The position numbers were made by a program, and so were the translations under genes. The notes beneath the pieces are model-generated. The model did not search any database, was not told the origin of the DNA, and saw nothing but the letters and a program-made list of their open reading frames with translations. From positions 3,596,001 through 3,660,000 of the forward strand of contig NZ_CP117460.1 of the NCBI RefSeq assembly GCF_030687145.1: 64,000 bases of DNA, given 5' to 3'. Below are positions 54,560-63,634 of this stretch, in pieces (the first letter of the stretch is position 1; every line of letters starts with the position of its first letter). This DNA comes from Pseudomonas sp. FP1742 (lineage in GTDB: Bacteria; Pseudomonadota; Gammaproteobacteria; Pseudomonadales; Pseudomonadaceae).

Positions 54560-55062
54560 GATGATGTTCTCCCAGGAGCCGCTCAACTGAGTCTAGGCCA
54601 GCTCAGCACTCTGCCAGCCCGCCCATCTGCCGGTCGTCGACTCAGCCTCATACGCATAGCCCCCCGATGTGCCCGAGGGAGGCGATCACCCCTAGGAAAT
54701 CAAGGTCTTAGGTTCGACGCGGACAACCTGCGGGCAACGTTGAACCCATTCAAAATCGTCAATTAACCGACGAGTGGTGTACGAATAAGCGCACAAGCAA
54801 CTCTGGCGTCAATTTATCGGCGATAATCTGGCCATCCACGAGCCCGGCCTTGACGAAACAAACACATTGCACTGGCCGCCTCCATCCTGTGAACGTGTTG
54901 ATGCATGAAGGCCCGGGCCTCGTTGAACTCGGCACTGCAGGGTATTTTCCGGGTCACCGGATGGCTTGCAGGAGATGCATTGAGCTACCCGCCTGACAGT
55001 GGGCTCACTTCAACGGTACCCTGTGTCGGGATAGGTATACAAAGCTGGTGTGGCGGGCAGAT
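54560..55062. other. 500-bp gap between regulator unit and T1SS operon
   Basis: I see no convincing gene here. On the minus strand it must hold the 3' end of the T1SS transcript and the promoter of the small-protein/regulator pair. No strong terminator with a T tract is evident, so read-through from tolC into the regulator is possible. An open frame at 54905-55270 on the plus strand lies mostly over tolC and looks fortuitous. Confidence 0.4.
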
Positions 55063-56454
55063 TCAGGGGGATGTGAGGTTTTGGCTGGAGCTGCGGGGGC
55101 TCAGCCAGGCATTGACGTTCTCGACACCCTCGACAGGCGGCTTGCCCGCCCAGCGATTGAGCGTGAAGACATTGGTGACGAAGTCGTATTGCGTCTTGAG
55201 CAGATCTCGGCGAGCCCGGAATTCGTTGCGTACGCTGGTCAGTACATCGACGGCATTGACCATTCCGTAACTGAGTCCTTTCTCTGCCGCCACTCTGGAC
55301 AACTGTGCCGAGGCCAAGGCATGCCGGCTTGCACTGATCTTTTCTGCGCTCGAGTTGGCCGTCAGGTAAGCGGTGGTGATCTCCTTGACCACCTGGCGCT
55401 GGACTGATTCCAGTTGCTGCTCCGCCACAATCTGATCCTGGTAGAGCCCACGCACCCGCGCCGAGGTTGAACCGCCGCTGTATATCGGCACTTGCACGCC
55501 AATACCGGCGACATAACTGTCGGTACGGGGCGCCAGGGAGTTGTTGTAGCCCTCGTTGGTCTGCTGCGCGCTCAGCGTAAGGCTCACGGTTGGATAGTGC
55601 CCGCCCTTGCCGCTGCGCAACGCAGCGCCTGCTGCTTCGACGCCGCTTTGGTTAGCCTTGAGCGCCGGGTTTTGCTCTATACCCTCGCGGACCCACGATT
55701 CAAGACTCTGCGCCGACACTTGTAGTTGCACGTCATCGCGAATCCGGTTGAGCTTCTCCTTGACCGGTCGGCCGACGATCTCCGCCAGTGCCTCGCGGGT
55801 GATACTGGCCTGGTTCTGGGCATCCAGTTCCTGCGCCGCCAGCAAATCGACCCGGGCCTTGAGGTCGAGCTGATCGGTAATCATTGCCAGCTGCTTTTCG
55901 TACAACGCATTGACCCTGTCCAGGCTCTTTTGCGTGGTTTGACGCTCCGCCTTCACCAACTCCAGCTCATCCTCGGCCGCCAATGCGGCGAAGTAACGCT
56001 GGGCCAAGTCCACGGTAGCCTCGGCCTGGGCCTCCTGCGCTTGCGACTCGGATTGCTTGGCCAGGCTTTTGAATTTTTGATAGTTCTCCCACGCGGCCTT
56101 GTTGTAGAGGTACTGACGCAGCACCAGGCTGTAGATTTCGCTATCGTAACTGCGCTGCACCAGGTCGCTCTCCTGATGAATCCGGTTCTGCCCGGCGTTG
56201 AGCGACACCTGTGGTAACAGCGAGCCCAGGGCCTCGCGCTGATGTTCCTGGCCCGCCTTCGCTTGCGCATACGAGGCCAATACTCGCGGATCTTCCAGCC
56301 GGGCCTCGCGATACAACTGCATGAGATCAGTGGAATACGTCGAGGCACTGACCCCGGTTGATGTCGGCGCAGTGGTTTGCGCCAAGACAAATTCGTTGGC
56401 CAGTGCAAGCATGAGCAGACCACTGGGCAAAGCTACAGGCACTCGCACGATCAT
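55063..56454 (-). CDS. TolC-family outer-membrane channel of a type I secretion system
   Basis: A 463-residue outer-membrane factor (MIVRVPVALPSGLLMLALAN, with a signal peptide ending near VLAQ). It shows the duplicated helical-hairpin pattern of TolC/PrtF: LMQLYREARLEDPRVLASYAQ, SLLPQVSLNAGQNRIHQ, a repeated internal counterpart PALKANQSGVEAAGAALRSG-type segment, YVAGIGVQVPIYSGGS and a C-terminal AEKGLSYGMVNAVDVLTSV. Its start overlaps the HlyD-type gene's stop (ATGA), so it is the last gene of a three-gene operon. Confidence 0.92.
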   Translation of the reverse strand: MIVRVPVALPSGLLMLALANEFVLAQTTAPTSTGVSASTYSTDLMQLYREARLEDPRVLASYAQAKAGQEHQREALGSLLPQVSLNAGQNRIHQESDLVQRSYDSEIYSLVLRQYLYNKAAWENYQKFKSLAKQSESQAQEAQAEATVDLAQRYFAALAAEDELELVKAERQTTQKSLDRVNALYEKQLAMITDQLDLKARVDLLAAQELDAQNQASITREALAEIVGRPVKEKLNRIRDDVQLQVSAQSLESWVREGIEQNPALKANQSGVEAAGAALRSGKGGHYPTVSLTLSAQQTNEGYNNSLAPRTDSYVAGIGVQVPIYSGGSTSARVRGLYQDQIVAEQQLESVQRQVVKEITTAYLTANSSAEKISASRHALASAQLSRVAAEKGLSYGMVNAVDVLTSVRNEFRARRDLLKTQYDFVTNVFTLNRWAGKPPVEGVENVNAWLSPRSSSQNLTSP

Positions 56455-57776
56455 TCCTCGATCATTGATTGAGAGATGGCATTGCGGGCCGGCTGCATCA
56501 GGTATTGCAACAGCGTGCGTTGCCCCGTGATGATCAATACGTCCGCGGGCATCCCCGGCAGTAATTTTCGATCACCCAAGGCGCGCACACCGGCCTCGGT
56601 GACCCGGACCCGAGCCAGGTAATAGGAAGTCCCGGTCTTTTCGTTGACCAGCCGGTCCGCCGAGACACCGATGACCTCGCCTTCGATCACCGGGGTAGTC
56701 GCACTATTGAACGCGCCGAAACGGATATCGGCACGCTTGCCGATGGCGATGCGATCGATATCGACCGGCGCCACCTGGGCCTCGATGACCAGTTCTGAAA
56801 CCGAGGGAACGATGTCCAGCAAAGGCGTCGCCGGGCGCACGACGCCGCCAATCGTATGCACCGTCATGCCAATCACCATGCCCGACTCGGGTGCGCGGAT
56901 GATGATATGGCTGAGCCGGTCCTCCAGGGCGGAAGCCTTCTCTTGCAGGTCGTAGATTTTGGTCTGGACATCGGCCAATTGTTTGGCGACATCGGCATTG
57001 AAGTCTTTATCGACTTGTAGAATCTGCAGCTGTGTTTCATTGATCTGCAGGCGAGTTTTGGTGATGGTCGAACGATGGTCGGCCAATTCGGACTTGACCA
57101 TTTCAAGCTTGCGCTGCTGCTCAAGCAGACGTTGTTTGTCGACGAATCCTTGCGACAACATGTCGGTCAATTCAACGATTTCACCGCTGTATGATTTATT
57201 CAGTTGGCCCTTGACCCCGATCATCGCCTCCAGCCCCTTGATCTGTTGATTCAACTGACCAATGCGCTCTTTCAGCACCGATATCTGGCCCAGCCGTGAC
57301 CCCCGTCGTGCGTTGAATACCTGGGTCTCGCCCTGGCGCGCTTCGGCACCTCGCTGACTGTCGGAATCGGCCATGACGTCAAAGCCGATTACTGGCAGAT
57401 TGTCCCGCTCAGCCTTGAGTCTTGCCTCCATGGCTCTGGCGGCAATGAGCTGGCTTCGGGTCATATCGTATTCGGATCGCAGTTGGGCATCATCGAGAAT
57501 AATCAGCGGGGCATCTTGCTTGACGATGTCACCGTCATGGGCCAATACCTCTTTGACGATGCCACCTTCGAGGTGTTGTACCGTTTTGCGGTAAGCCTGC
57601 ACGGTGACCACGCCCGGCGCGTAAGCCGCGCCATCGATCGGTGCGACCGCCGCCCAGGTGCCGAACACCCCGAAGGTCATCAATACAATGCCAAAACCCA
57701 GGCGACGGATCTTTCGATCAGATACCGCCAGGTCGGCGAAGTTATCTGTTTGATGACTGAGCATCGTACTGTTCAT
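56451..57776 (-). CDS. HlyD/PrtE-family periplasmic adaptor of a type I secretion system
   Basis: A 441-residue membrane-fusion protein. I choose ATG 57776 (MNSTMLSHQTDNFADLAVSD), which has AAGGG at 8 nt and overlaps the ABC gene's end by 35 bp; the longer frame to 57905 is less likely. It has one membrane helix (LGFGIVLMTFGVFGTWAAVA), a lipoyl half-motif (YRKTVQHLEGGIVKEVLAHDGD), long coiled-coil helices (residues about 110-290), and the C-terminal beta domain with SHIIIRAPESGMVIGM and the family signature RVTEAGVRALGDRKLLPGMPADVLI. It links the inner-membrane ABC exporter to TolC. Confidence 0.92.
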   Translation of the reverse strand: MNSTMLSHQTDNFADLAVSDRKIRRLGFGIVLMTFGVFGTWAAVAPIDGAAYAPGVVTVQAYRKTVQHLEGGIVKEVLAHDGDIVKQDAPLIILDDAQLRSEYDMTRSQLIAARAMEARLKAERDNLPVIGFDVMADSDSQRGAEARQGETQVFNARRGSRLGQISVLKERIGQLNQQIKGLEAMIGVKGQLNKSYSGEIVELTDMLSQGFVDKQRLLEQQRKLEMVKSELADHRSTITKTRLQINETQLQILQVDKDFNADVAKQLADVQTKIYDLQEKASALEDRLSHIIIRAPESGMVIGMTVHTIGGVVRPATPLLDIVPSVSELVIEAQVAPVDIDRIAIGKRADIRFGAFNSATTPVIEGEVIGVSADRLVNEKTGTSYYLARVRVTEAGVRALGDRKLLPGMPADVLIITGQRTLLQYLMQPARNAISQSMIEE

Positions 57777-59520
57777 CGGCATCACCCTTGCGAGTAGCCA
57801 CCGAAGCCACGCTTGCGCCTGCTTGCGTGGCGTGCTTTTGTGCCCGCTGCGCGAGTTCGGCCAGCACTTGTTCGCGTGGTCCATAGAGACTGATAGCGCC
57901 ATCACTCATCACCATCAGCCGGTCAAGTTGGGACACAATGTTGGTTCGGTGGGTAATCACAAAAAGGGTTGCACCTGTCAGCTTGAGCTGGTGGATAGCC
58001 ACCGCCAGGGCACGATCACCGACTTCGTCGAGATTGGAATTGGGCTCGTCGAGGATAATCAGCCGCGGGTTGCCATACAGGGCACGGGCCAGGCCTATGC
58101 GTTGGCGCTGTCCTCCCGACAGCATGACGCCATCGCTGCCAATGACGGTGTCATAGCCATCGGGCAACAGCAGAATCATTTCGTGAACGCCGGCAGATCT
58201 GGCCGCCAGAACGACTTTCTCGGAATCGACCTCGGCGAAGCGGGCAATGTTCTCGCTGATGCTGCCTTCGAATAATTCAATGTCCTGGGGCAAGTAGCCT
58301 ATGTACGGCCCTAGTTCATGTTTGTCCCACGCACTGATGTCCGCGCCATCGAGCCGGACCACCCCATGCTGCGGTGCCCACACCCCCATCAGTGCCCTGG
58401 CCAGGGTGGACTTGCCCGCGGCACTTGGACCGATGATTCCGACAATGCAGCCGGCAGGTGCACTGAAACTGATGTTTTTGATGATTGGGGTTTTCGAGCC
58501 AGGTGCGGCGACGATCAGATTCTCCACCTGCACATGCCCCTGAGGCGCAGGCAATGACATGCGCTCGGGCTGAGCCTGTTGTTTGTCGAGGATCTCGTTG
58601 AGACGGCGGTACTGCGAGCGGGCCGCAATAAAGCCCTTCCAGCTGCCGATGATCAGATCGATGGGGGCCAATGCGCGCCCTAGCAGCACGGAACCGGCAA
58701 ACACCATGCCTGGCCCCACCTGATGGTCTACGGTCAGGTACGCCCCCAGACCAAGGATCAGTGACTGCACCAGGATCCGGAAGGACCTGGAAAGCGTGCT
58801 GATGATGCCACCTCTGTCGCTCGCCCCGGACTGCAGCAACAGGACATTTCTCTGGCGACGCCCCCAACGGTCCATCAGGGTTTCAAGCATGCCCATGGAC
58901 TCGATGACTTCAGCGTTGCGCAGGTTTTTCGTGGTGTGGAGCGTCGCGCTGATATGTTCCTTGTTAGCCTGGGCAAGTGCCGGCCCCGTCAGTCTCTCAT
59001 TGAGAAATGCGAGAAATAACAATAACAACGCACTGCCCACCGCTACCCAGCCATACCAGGGATGGAACATGAACATCACAGCGACATAGATAGGCAACCA
59101 GGGCGCATCGAAAAAGGCGAATAATCCATTACCGGAGAGAAACTGTCTCAAGCCCGTCAAGTCGTTGAGCGACTGGGCTGAAGCATCCATGCCGCCACTT
59201 TCCAGCGCCCGTTTGAAACTGGCCTTATAGACCTGACGCCCCAGCAACACATCCAGCCGGGTACTGACCCGAACCATGATGCGTGAACGCACCCATTCCA
59301 GGGAACCGAGTGTTATCACCAACCCGGTCATGATCAGCGTCAGCATTGCCAGGGTCGTCAGACTTCCGCTGGTTACCACTCGTCCATACACCTGAAGCAT
59401 ATAGAAGGTAGGAACGAGCATCAGCGCGTTGATGAAGAAGCTGAAAAAGCCAACAGAAACAAAGCTGTCTCTACAGGCTTTCAACGCTTTTTTAAGACTG
59501 TTTTCAGGTGTGTTTCGCAT
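57742..59520 (-). CDS. Type I secretion ABC transporter (PrtD-like permease/ATPase)
   Basis: A 592-residue half-transporter. Residues about 15-300 form six membrane helices. The ATPase shows Walker A GPSAAGKSTLARAL, the Q-loop region YIGYLPQDIELFEG, signature LSGGQRQRIGLARAL, Walker B RLIILDEPNSNLDE and the switch His in FVITHRT. There is no N-terminal C39 peptidase or C39-like domain, so it belongs to the PrtD/AprD class exporting proteins with uncleaved C-terminal signals. It is the first gene of the exporter operon. The three signal-less repeat proteins next door are its likely cargo. Confidence 0.93.
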   Translation of the reverse strand: MRNTPENSLKKALKACRDSFVSVGFFSFFINALMLVPTFYMLQVYGRVVTSGSLTTLAMLTLIMTGLVITLGSLEWVRSRIMVRVSTRLDVLLGRQVYKASFKRALESGGMDASAQSLNDLTGLRQFLSGNGLFAFFDAPWLPIYVAVMFMFHPWYGWVAVGSALLLLFLAFLNERLTGPALAQANKEHISATLHTTKNLRNAEVIESMGMLETLMDRWGRRQRNVLLLQSGASDRGGIISTLSRSFRILVQSLILGLGAYLTVDHQVGPGMVFAGSVLLGRALAPIDLIIGSWKGFIAARSQYRRLNEILDKQQAQPERMSLPAPQGHVQVENLIVAAPGSKTPIIKNISFSAPAGCIVGIIGPSAAGKSTLARALMGVWAPQHGVVRLDGADISAWDKHELGPYIGYLPQDIELFEGSISENIARFAEVDSEKVVLAARSAGVHEMILLLPDGYDTVIGSDGVMLSGGQRQRIGLARALYGNPRLIILDEPNSNLDEVGDRALAVAIHQLKLTGATLFVITHRTNIVSQLDRLMVMSDGAISLYGPREQVLAELAQRAQKHATQAGASVASVATRKGDADEQYDAQSSNR

Positions 59521-59709
59521 GGAAACCCCTGCTCTAAAGGCCGTACCTTGAGGAGCTTAGATCATGCCGAACGACTGTGTGTAGCAATCGACAGACCGTC
59601 ACAGGCACACCGGTTTTATCCCTGCAATTGACCCGATTCAGCTCTTTTCCCCAACACGGCGCGGCACTTGTCCTATCCTTCCATCCACCCCATTACTCCG
59701 GACATCAAA

Positions 59710-60384
59710 ATGCCCGCTCCCGAATCCACCCTCCTCCAGAGCTGGCACCACAACGCCCACTCCTGGATCGAGGCTATCCGTACCGGCGCGATCGAAAGCC
59801 GCCTCACCGTCACCGACCAGGCCATCCTGCTGGCGATACTGGGCCGCCAACCCGAGCGTGTGCTCGATCTGGGTTGCGGCGAAGGATGGTTGTTGCGTGC
59901 GCTGGCTGAACGGAGCATCGAGGCGGTCGGAGTGGATGGCGATGCGACGCTGGTCGAAGCGGCGCGGGCAGCGGGTTCTTCGCGGGTGCATTTGGCGAGC
60001 TATGAAGCGTTGGTGGAGGCGAAAGTGGACATCGGCCGCGACTACAACCTGATCTGCGCCAACTTCGCCCTGTTGCAGCAGGACATCATTCCCCTGCTCG
60101 CCGCCATGAACGCCCTGCTCGCCCCTGGCGGCGCGCTGGTGATCCAGACGCTGCACCCGTGGACCGCCGCGGCGGGCGACTATCAGGATGGTTGGCGGGA
60201 AGAGACCTTTGCCGGGTTCAAGGGACAGTGGCAGCCCATGCCGTGGTACTTGCGAACGTTGTCCAGTTGGTTCAACGCTCTGGACATGGCCGGCTTTCGA
60301 CTGGCCGGCCTGCAGGAGCCGCAACACCCGCAAAGCCCCGTGCCGCAGTCGTTGCTGTTGGTGGCTGAGCAAACGTCCACATGA
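59710..60384 (+). CDS. Class I SAM-dependent methyltransferase
   Basis: A 224-residue soluble protein read from ATG 59710 (MPAPESTLLQSWHHNAHSWI); a TTG 42 bp upstream is less likely. SAM-binding motif I is VLDLGCGEGWLL (residues 51-62), with the acidic motif II end AVGVDGD and motif IV YNLICANFALLQQD. The C-terminal LVIQTLHPW and WFNALDMAGFRLAGLQEP are typical of small-molecule methyltransferases. The substrate is unknown and there are no operon partners. Confidence 0.85.
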   Translation: MPAPESTLLQSWHHNAHSWIEAIRTGAIESRLTVTDQAILLAILGRQPERVLDLGCGEGWLLRALAERSIEAVGVDGDATLVEAARAAGSSRVHLASYEALVEAKVDIGRDYNLICANFALLQQDIIPLLAAMNALLAPGGALVIQTLHPWTAAAGDYQDGWREETFAGFKGQWQPMPWYLRTLSSWFNALDMAGFRLAGLQEPQHPQSPVPQSLLLVAEQTST

Positions 60385-60452
60385 TCGCCAGCAGCGCCCA
60401 CTGCTGAAGCAATGTTATTCACTTAAGCAATTTCAGCCGCGACGCATTCCTT

Positions 60453-60627
60453 GTAGCAGCTGTCGAGCTTGCGAGGCTGCGTTCGGCTGCGCAGCAGTTG
60501 TGAGTCTGGCTACCGTGGTGTATCTGACTCACCGCATTGTCTTATTTGACGACTGCTTCGCAGCCGAACGCAGCCTCGCAAGCTCGACAGCTGCTACCGC
60601 CGTACGCAGGCTTCGCCAGCTGCTACT
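60453..60627. repeat. REPIN-like long inverted repeat
   Basis: A 39-bp arm (60453-60491) is repeated as a perfect reverse complement at 60559-60597 across a 67-bp spacer. A further partial, diverged copy (TACGCAGGCTTCGCCAGCTG) follows to 60627. Paired REP sequences of this form (REPINs) are dispersed in Pseudomonas genomes and mobilised by RAYT transposases encoded elsewhere. Confidence 0.75.
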
Positions 60628-60885
60628 AATCGCATTACGGCTTAACAGCATTGCACTGCTAAAGAGCTTTTTTATAGCTCCCAAGCATATTTTTAATAAT
60701 TTTCCTCTTCCGATTGATGCCGCACTATCAAACCGCACTGAGCATCTCTGGTCCGGCTTTCCCGGATGAAAGCTTTTTCCATAACGATGTCGGCCCCAAG
60801 AGCCCGGCACGGTGGAACCTTATCGGCCTCTGGCCAGCACTGCCCGGCTTTACACCATTCTAAAAACCAGCTGTGGGAGCGTTCC
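60628..60885. other. Intergenic leader of the binding-protein gene
   Basis: An AT-rich stretch (60660-60715) probably holds the promoter of the binding-protein gene. An upstream in-frame extension of that gene to 60766 is open, but the signal peptide and ribosome site support the later start. I see no other gene. Confidence 0.35.
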
Positions 60886-61926
60886 ATGTCTTTATCCTTA
60901 CGTACCTGTGTTCCTTTTTCCCTGGCCCTGTTGTGCACCGGCGTGTTCGCCGAACCCCAGACCCTGACCGTCATTTCGTTCGGCGGCGCCACCAAGCAGG
61001 CCCAGGACAAGGCCTATTTCCAACCCTTCAATGCAAGCGGTGCCGGACGCATCGTGGCCGGCGAATACAATGGTGAACTGTCGAAGATCAAGGCCATGGT
61101 CGATGTGGGCCATGCCACTTGGGATGTGGTCGAGGTCGAGAGCCCGGAATTGTTGCGTGGCTGTGATGCAGGCTTGTTCGAGCGGCTGGACAAGGCCGGT
61201 TTTGGCGACCAGGCCCAGTTCGTACCGGGGACCTTGACCGAGTGCGGTGTGGCCACCTACGTCTGGTCGATGGTCATGGCCTTCAACCAGGATAAGCTGG
61301 CCAAGGCCCCGACTTCCTGGGCGGACTTCTGGAATGTCACCGATTTTCCGGGCAAGCGCGGCCTGCGCAAGGGCGCCAAGTACACCCTGGAAATCGCTCT
61401 GCTGGCCGATGGCGTCAAGCCTGACCAGCTCTACAAAGTACTGGGCACCCCCGAGGGCGTGAACCGGGCCTTTGCCAAGCTCGACAAGATCAAGTCCAAC
61501 ATCCAGTGGTGGGAGGCCGGAGCCCAACCGGCGCAGTGGTTGATCGCCGGTGACGTGGTGATGAGCGCCGCCTACAACGGCCGTATCGCCTCGGCGCAGA
61601 AAGAGGGCATGAACCTGAGCATCGTCTGGCCACAGAGCCTGTACGACCCGGAATACTGGGCCGTGGTCAAAGGTTCGCCGAACAAGGCACTGGCCGAGCG
61701 TTTCATCACGTTCGCCAGCCAGCCGCAGGCCCAGAAGGTTTTCTCGGAAAACATCCCTTATGGCCCCGTCCATCGCCAGGCCCTGGCGCTATTGCCAGAG
61801 CAAGTACGCCAGCAATTGCCGACGGCCGAAGCCAACCTGGCCAAGGCCCGGTCGGTCGATGCGGAGTTCTGGGTGGACCATGGCGAGGAGTTGGAAGAAC
61901 ACTTCAATGCCTGGGCGGCGCGCTAG
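60886..61926 (+). CDS. ABC transporter periplasmic substrate-binding protein (PotD-like)
   Basis: A 346-residue type II binding protein. ATG 60886 has GGGAG at 7 nt and gives a signal peptide (MSLSLRTCVPFSLALLCTGV, cleavage near VFA). The fold pattern is that of polyamine/opine-type receptors: TLTVISFGGATKQAQDKAYF, ATWDVVEVESPELLRGCDAG, WSMVMAFNQDKL, TSWADFWNVTDFPGKRGLRK, SAAYNGRIASAQKEG, and IPYGPVHRQAL near the end. No permease or ATPase gene is beside it, so it is an orphan receptor. The ligand is probably a small cation or amino-acid derivative, but this is inference. Confidence 0.85.
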   Translation: MSLSLRTCVPFSLALLCTGVFAEPQTLTVISFGGATKQAQDKAYFQPFNASGAGRIVAGEYNGELSKIKAMVDVGHATWDVVEVESPELLRGCDAGLFERLDKAGFGDQAQFVPGTLTECGVATYVWSMVMAFNQDKLAKAPTSWADFWNVTDFPGKRGLRKGAKYTLEIALLADGVKPDQLYKVLGTPEGVNRAFAKLDKIKSNIQWWEAGAQPAQWLIAGDVVMSAAYNGRIASAQKEGMNLSIVWPQSLYDPEYWAVVKGSPNKALAERFITFASQPQAQKVFSENIPYGPVHRQALALLPEQVRQQLPTAEANLAKARSVDAEFWVDHGEELEEHFNAWAAR

Positions 61927-61983
61927 TGTTTGATTGGCGGCATTGGATGCCCATGTGAACAACAGAAGTCGACGACCCATCTT

Positions 61984-62023
61984 TCCGTAGCCGCTGTTTC
62001 GCTCGCTCGGCAGCGGCTACGGA
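61984..62023. repeat. REP-like palindrome after the binding-protein gene
   Basis: A 13-bp arm (61984-61996) pairs perfectly with 62011-62023 around a 14-nt loop. It is a GC-rich extragenic palindrome that may also act as a 3'-end stabiliser. Confidence 0.6.
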
Positions 62024-62062
62024 TTACCCGATGGTCTTTATTTCAATCAAATACCAGATGAA

Positions 62063-62191
62063 TCAACAGCCCGCTCGAGCAAAATCGTCGACCGACCCCA
62101 GCCCTGGAATCCCAGCGTTGTTCACCAGAATATTCAGCGCACCGAATTGCGCTACGGTAGAGGCCACGGCGCGCTCTATCAATTGATTCAT
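62063..62191 (-). pseudogene. Fragment of a short-chain dehydrogenase/reductase gene
   Basis: The 42-codon minus-strand frame MNQLIERAVASTVAQFGALN leads into ILVNNAGIPGLGSVDDF. This matches the alpha-D/beta-4 region of SDR enzymes, with the NNAG motif intact. The N-terminal Rossmann glycine motif and the catalytic YxxxK are absent, so it is an isolated remnant. Confidence 0.65.
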
Positions 62192-62302
62192 TTACCGACA
62201 ACGAGCCGTTCAAGAATCGATCAAGGCATGAATGAGTTCCTCACTCGATGCCTTGATTCGATACTTGCCCCTCTGTCTACCTACCCTTCACAAGCGCAGG
62301 AA

Positions 62303-63079
62303 TCACATCGCCGCAGCCGCTTTTTCAATCAGTCGGGCTACCGGCTCCGGATTTGAAACCATCACGACATGGGACGCCCCCTTAACGACTTTTACCGCCT
62401 TGGCCTCGGCCCGCTTGGCCATGAATTCCATGGCCTGCGGTGGAATGTTCTTGTCCTTGTCGCCATAGATGTACCAGGACGGAATGTGCTTCCAGGCGGG
62501 TGTACCGGACTGCTCGTTGAGCGCCGCTTCGGTGACCGGGCGCTGGGTCGCCGCCATCAATGCCGCCTGCGCGGCGGGAACGTCAGCGGCGAATTGGTCG
62601 TGGAACTTATCCTGCTGGATGTACAAATCCTTGCCGCCATCAGCTAGCGCGACAGGCGCCGCAAGGGTTGGGCCGAGGGTACTTCCCGGGAATTTGCCGG
62701 CCAGCCCGGCGACGGTTTCGCCCGCCTCGGGCGCGAAGGCGCTGACGTAAACAAGCGCCTTTACATTGGCACGGTCGTTGGCCGCTTCGCTGATGACGTT
62801 GCCGCCGTAGGAGTGGCCGACCAGCACAACAGGCGACTTGATGCCTGCCAGCAATGCGGAAACGGCAGCGCCATCGCTTTTCACGCTGCGTAACGGATTG
62901 GCGGCGGCCACAACCGGGTAGCCGTCTTTTTCGAGGATCTTCACCACGCCATTCCAGCTCGAAGCGTCGGCAAAGGCGCCATGCACGAGAACGACGGTGG
63001 GCTTTTCAGTTTGCGCCGATGCGTTGGCACCGAGGATCAGGCCAGCGGTGCAGGCCAGGGCAGCCATTACTTTTTTCAT
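62303..63079 (-). CDS. Secreted alpha/beta hydrolase
   Basis: A 258-residue periplasmic hydrolase with a signal peptide (MKKVMAALACTAGLILGANA, cleavage near ASA). The oxyanion region is VVLVHGAFADASSW, the nucleophile elbow VLVGHSYGGN (Ser90), the acid lies in WYIYGDKDKNIP, and the His in VKGASHVVMVSNPEPVA. Together these give a complete catalytic triad. It resembles the EstC/Hnl-like family of small esterases in Pseudomonas. AAGGAG lies before the start, 23 bp after the P460 stop, so the two are probably cotranscribed. Confidence 0.88.
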   Translation of the reverse strand: MKKVMAALACTAGLILGANASAQTEKPTVVLVHGAFADASSWNGVVKILEKDGYPVVAAANPLRSVKSDGAAVSALLAGIKSPVVLVGHSYGGNVISEAANDRANVKALVYVSAFAPEAGETVAGLAGKFPGSTLGPTLAAPVALADGGKDLYIQQDKFHDQFAADVPAAQAALMAATQRPVTEAALNEQSGTPAWKHIPSWYIYGDKDKNIPPQAMEFMAKRAEAKAVKVVKGASHVVMVSNPEPVARLIEKAAAAM

Positions 63080-63102
63080 TGGAAACTCCTTGGGTGATTG
63101 GA

Positions 63103-63612
63103 CTATTGAGCGAATCGCGTGAAGACAAAGTCGTGGTTCTGCACTCGCGCCTGGTGGCAGGCGAAGCAGGTCTGGTGCTGTGCCTCATCGACGGGTTTGC
63201 CGTTAATAAAGCGACCGAAACCCCAGCCGCCGGTTGACGCATATTTCCTGGAGTCCTTGACCATGACCTGAACGGTGGTGGCCGCGCCGGGAATGGAGGC
63301 CGGCTCGAACTCCGGGGACTGGACGTGTTTCCAGGCGAGCTTCACCAGCACCGTGCCGTCGGGAAACGGCAGCGTTGTCTCCTGATAGGCCTTGATCGCC
63401 AGATCATTGCCCAGGACCGCTCGAAGTTCGTCCAGGGGTGCCGCTTCCTGCGCCGGCGCTATCAGCTGCCATTGGCGATAGCCGTCGGGCAGCTTCACGC
63501 CGTAGATCGGTGAAGCGTCGCCGCTACCGGCGTCGCCTAGGGCCACGGCGGCAGCGGTCAGCGCAACCGATGCCATGGCAGCGGACAACACGACCAGATA
63601 CTTGCGTTTCAT
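63103..63612 (-). CDS. Cytochrome P460-family protein
   Basis: A 169-residue exported c-type haem protein (MKRKYLVVLSAAMASVALTA signal). The single haem motif CFACH (Cys149, Cys152, His153) lies near the C-terminus, as in cytochromes P460, and LPDGYRQWQLIAPAQ at the N-terminus of the mature part is the family's opening block. P460 proteins oxidise hydroxylamine in nitrifiers; many proteobacterial members, such as cytochrome c'-beta, bind NO instead. The cross-linking Lys of true P460 cannot be identified with confidence. It sits between two alpha/beta hydrolase genes on the same strand. Confidence 0.87.
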   Translation of the reverse strand: MKRKYLVVLSAAMASVALTAAAVALGDAGSGDASPIYGVKLPDGYRQWQLIAPAQEAAPLDELRAVLGNDLAIKAYQETTLPFPDGTVLVKLAWKHVQSPEFEPASIPGAATTVQVMVKDSRKYASTGGWGFGRFINGKPVDEAQHQTCFACHQARVQNHDFVFTRFAQ

Positions 63613-63634
63613 CGGTGCTCTCCCCTTCAGGCCA

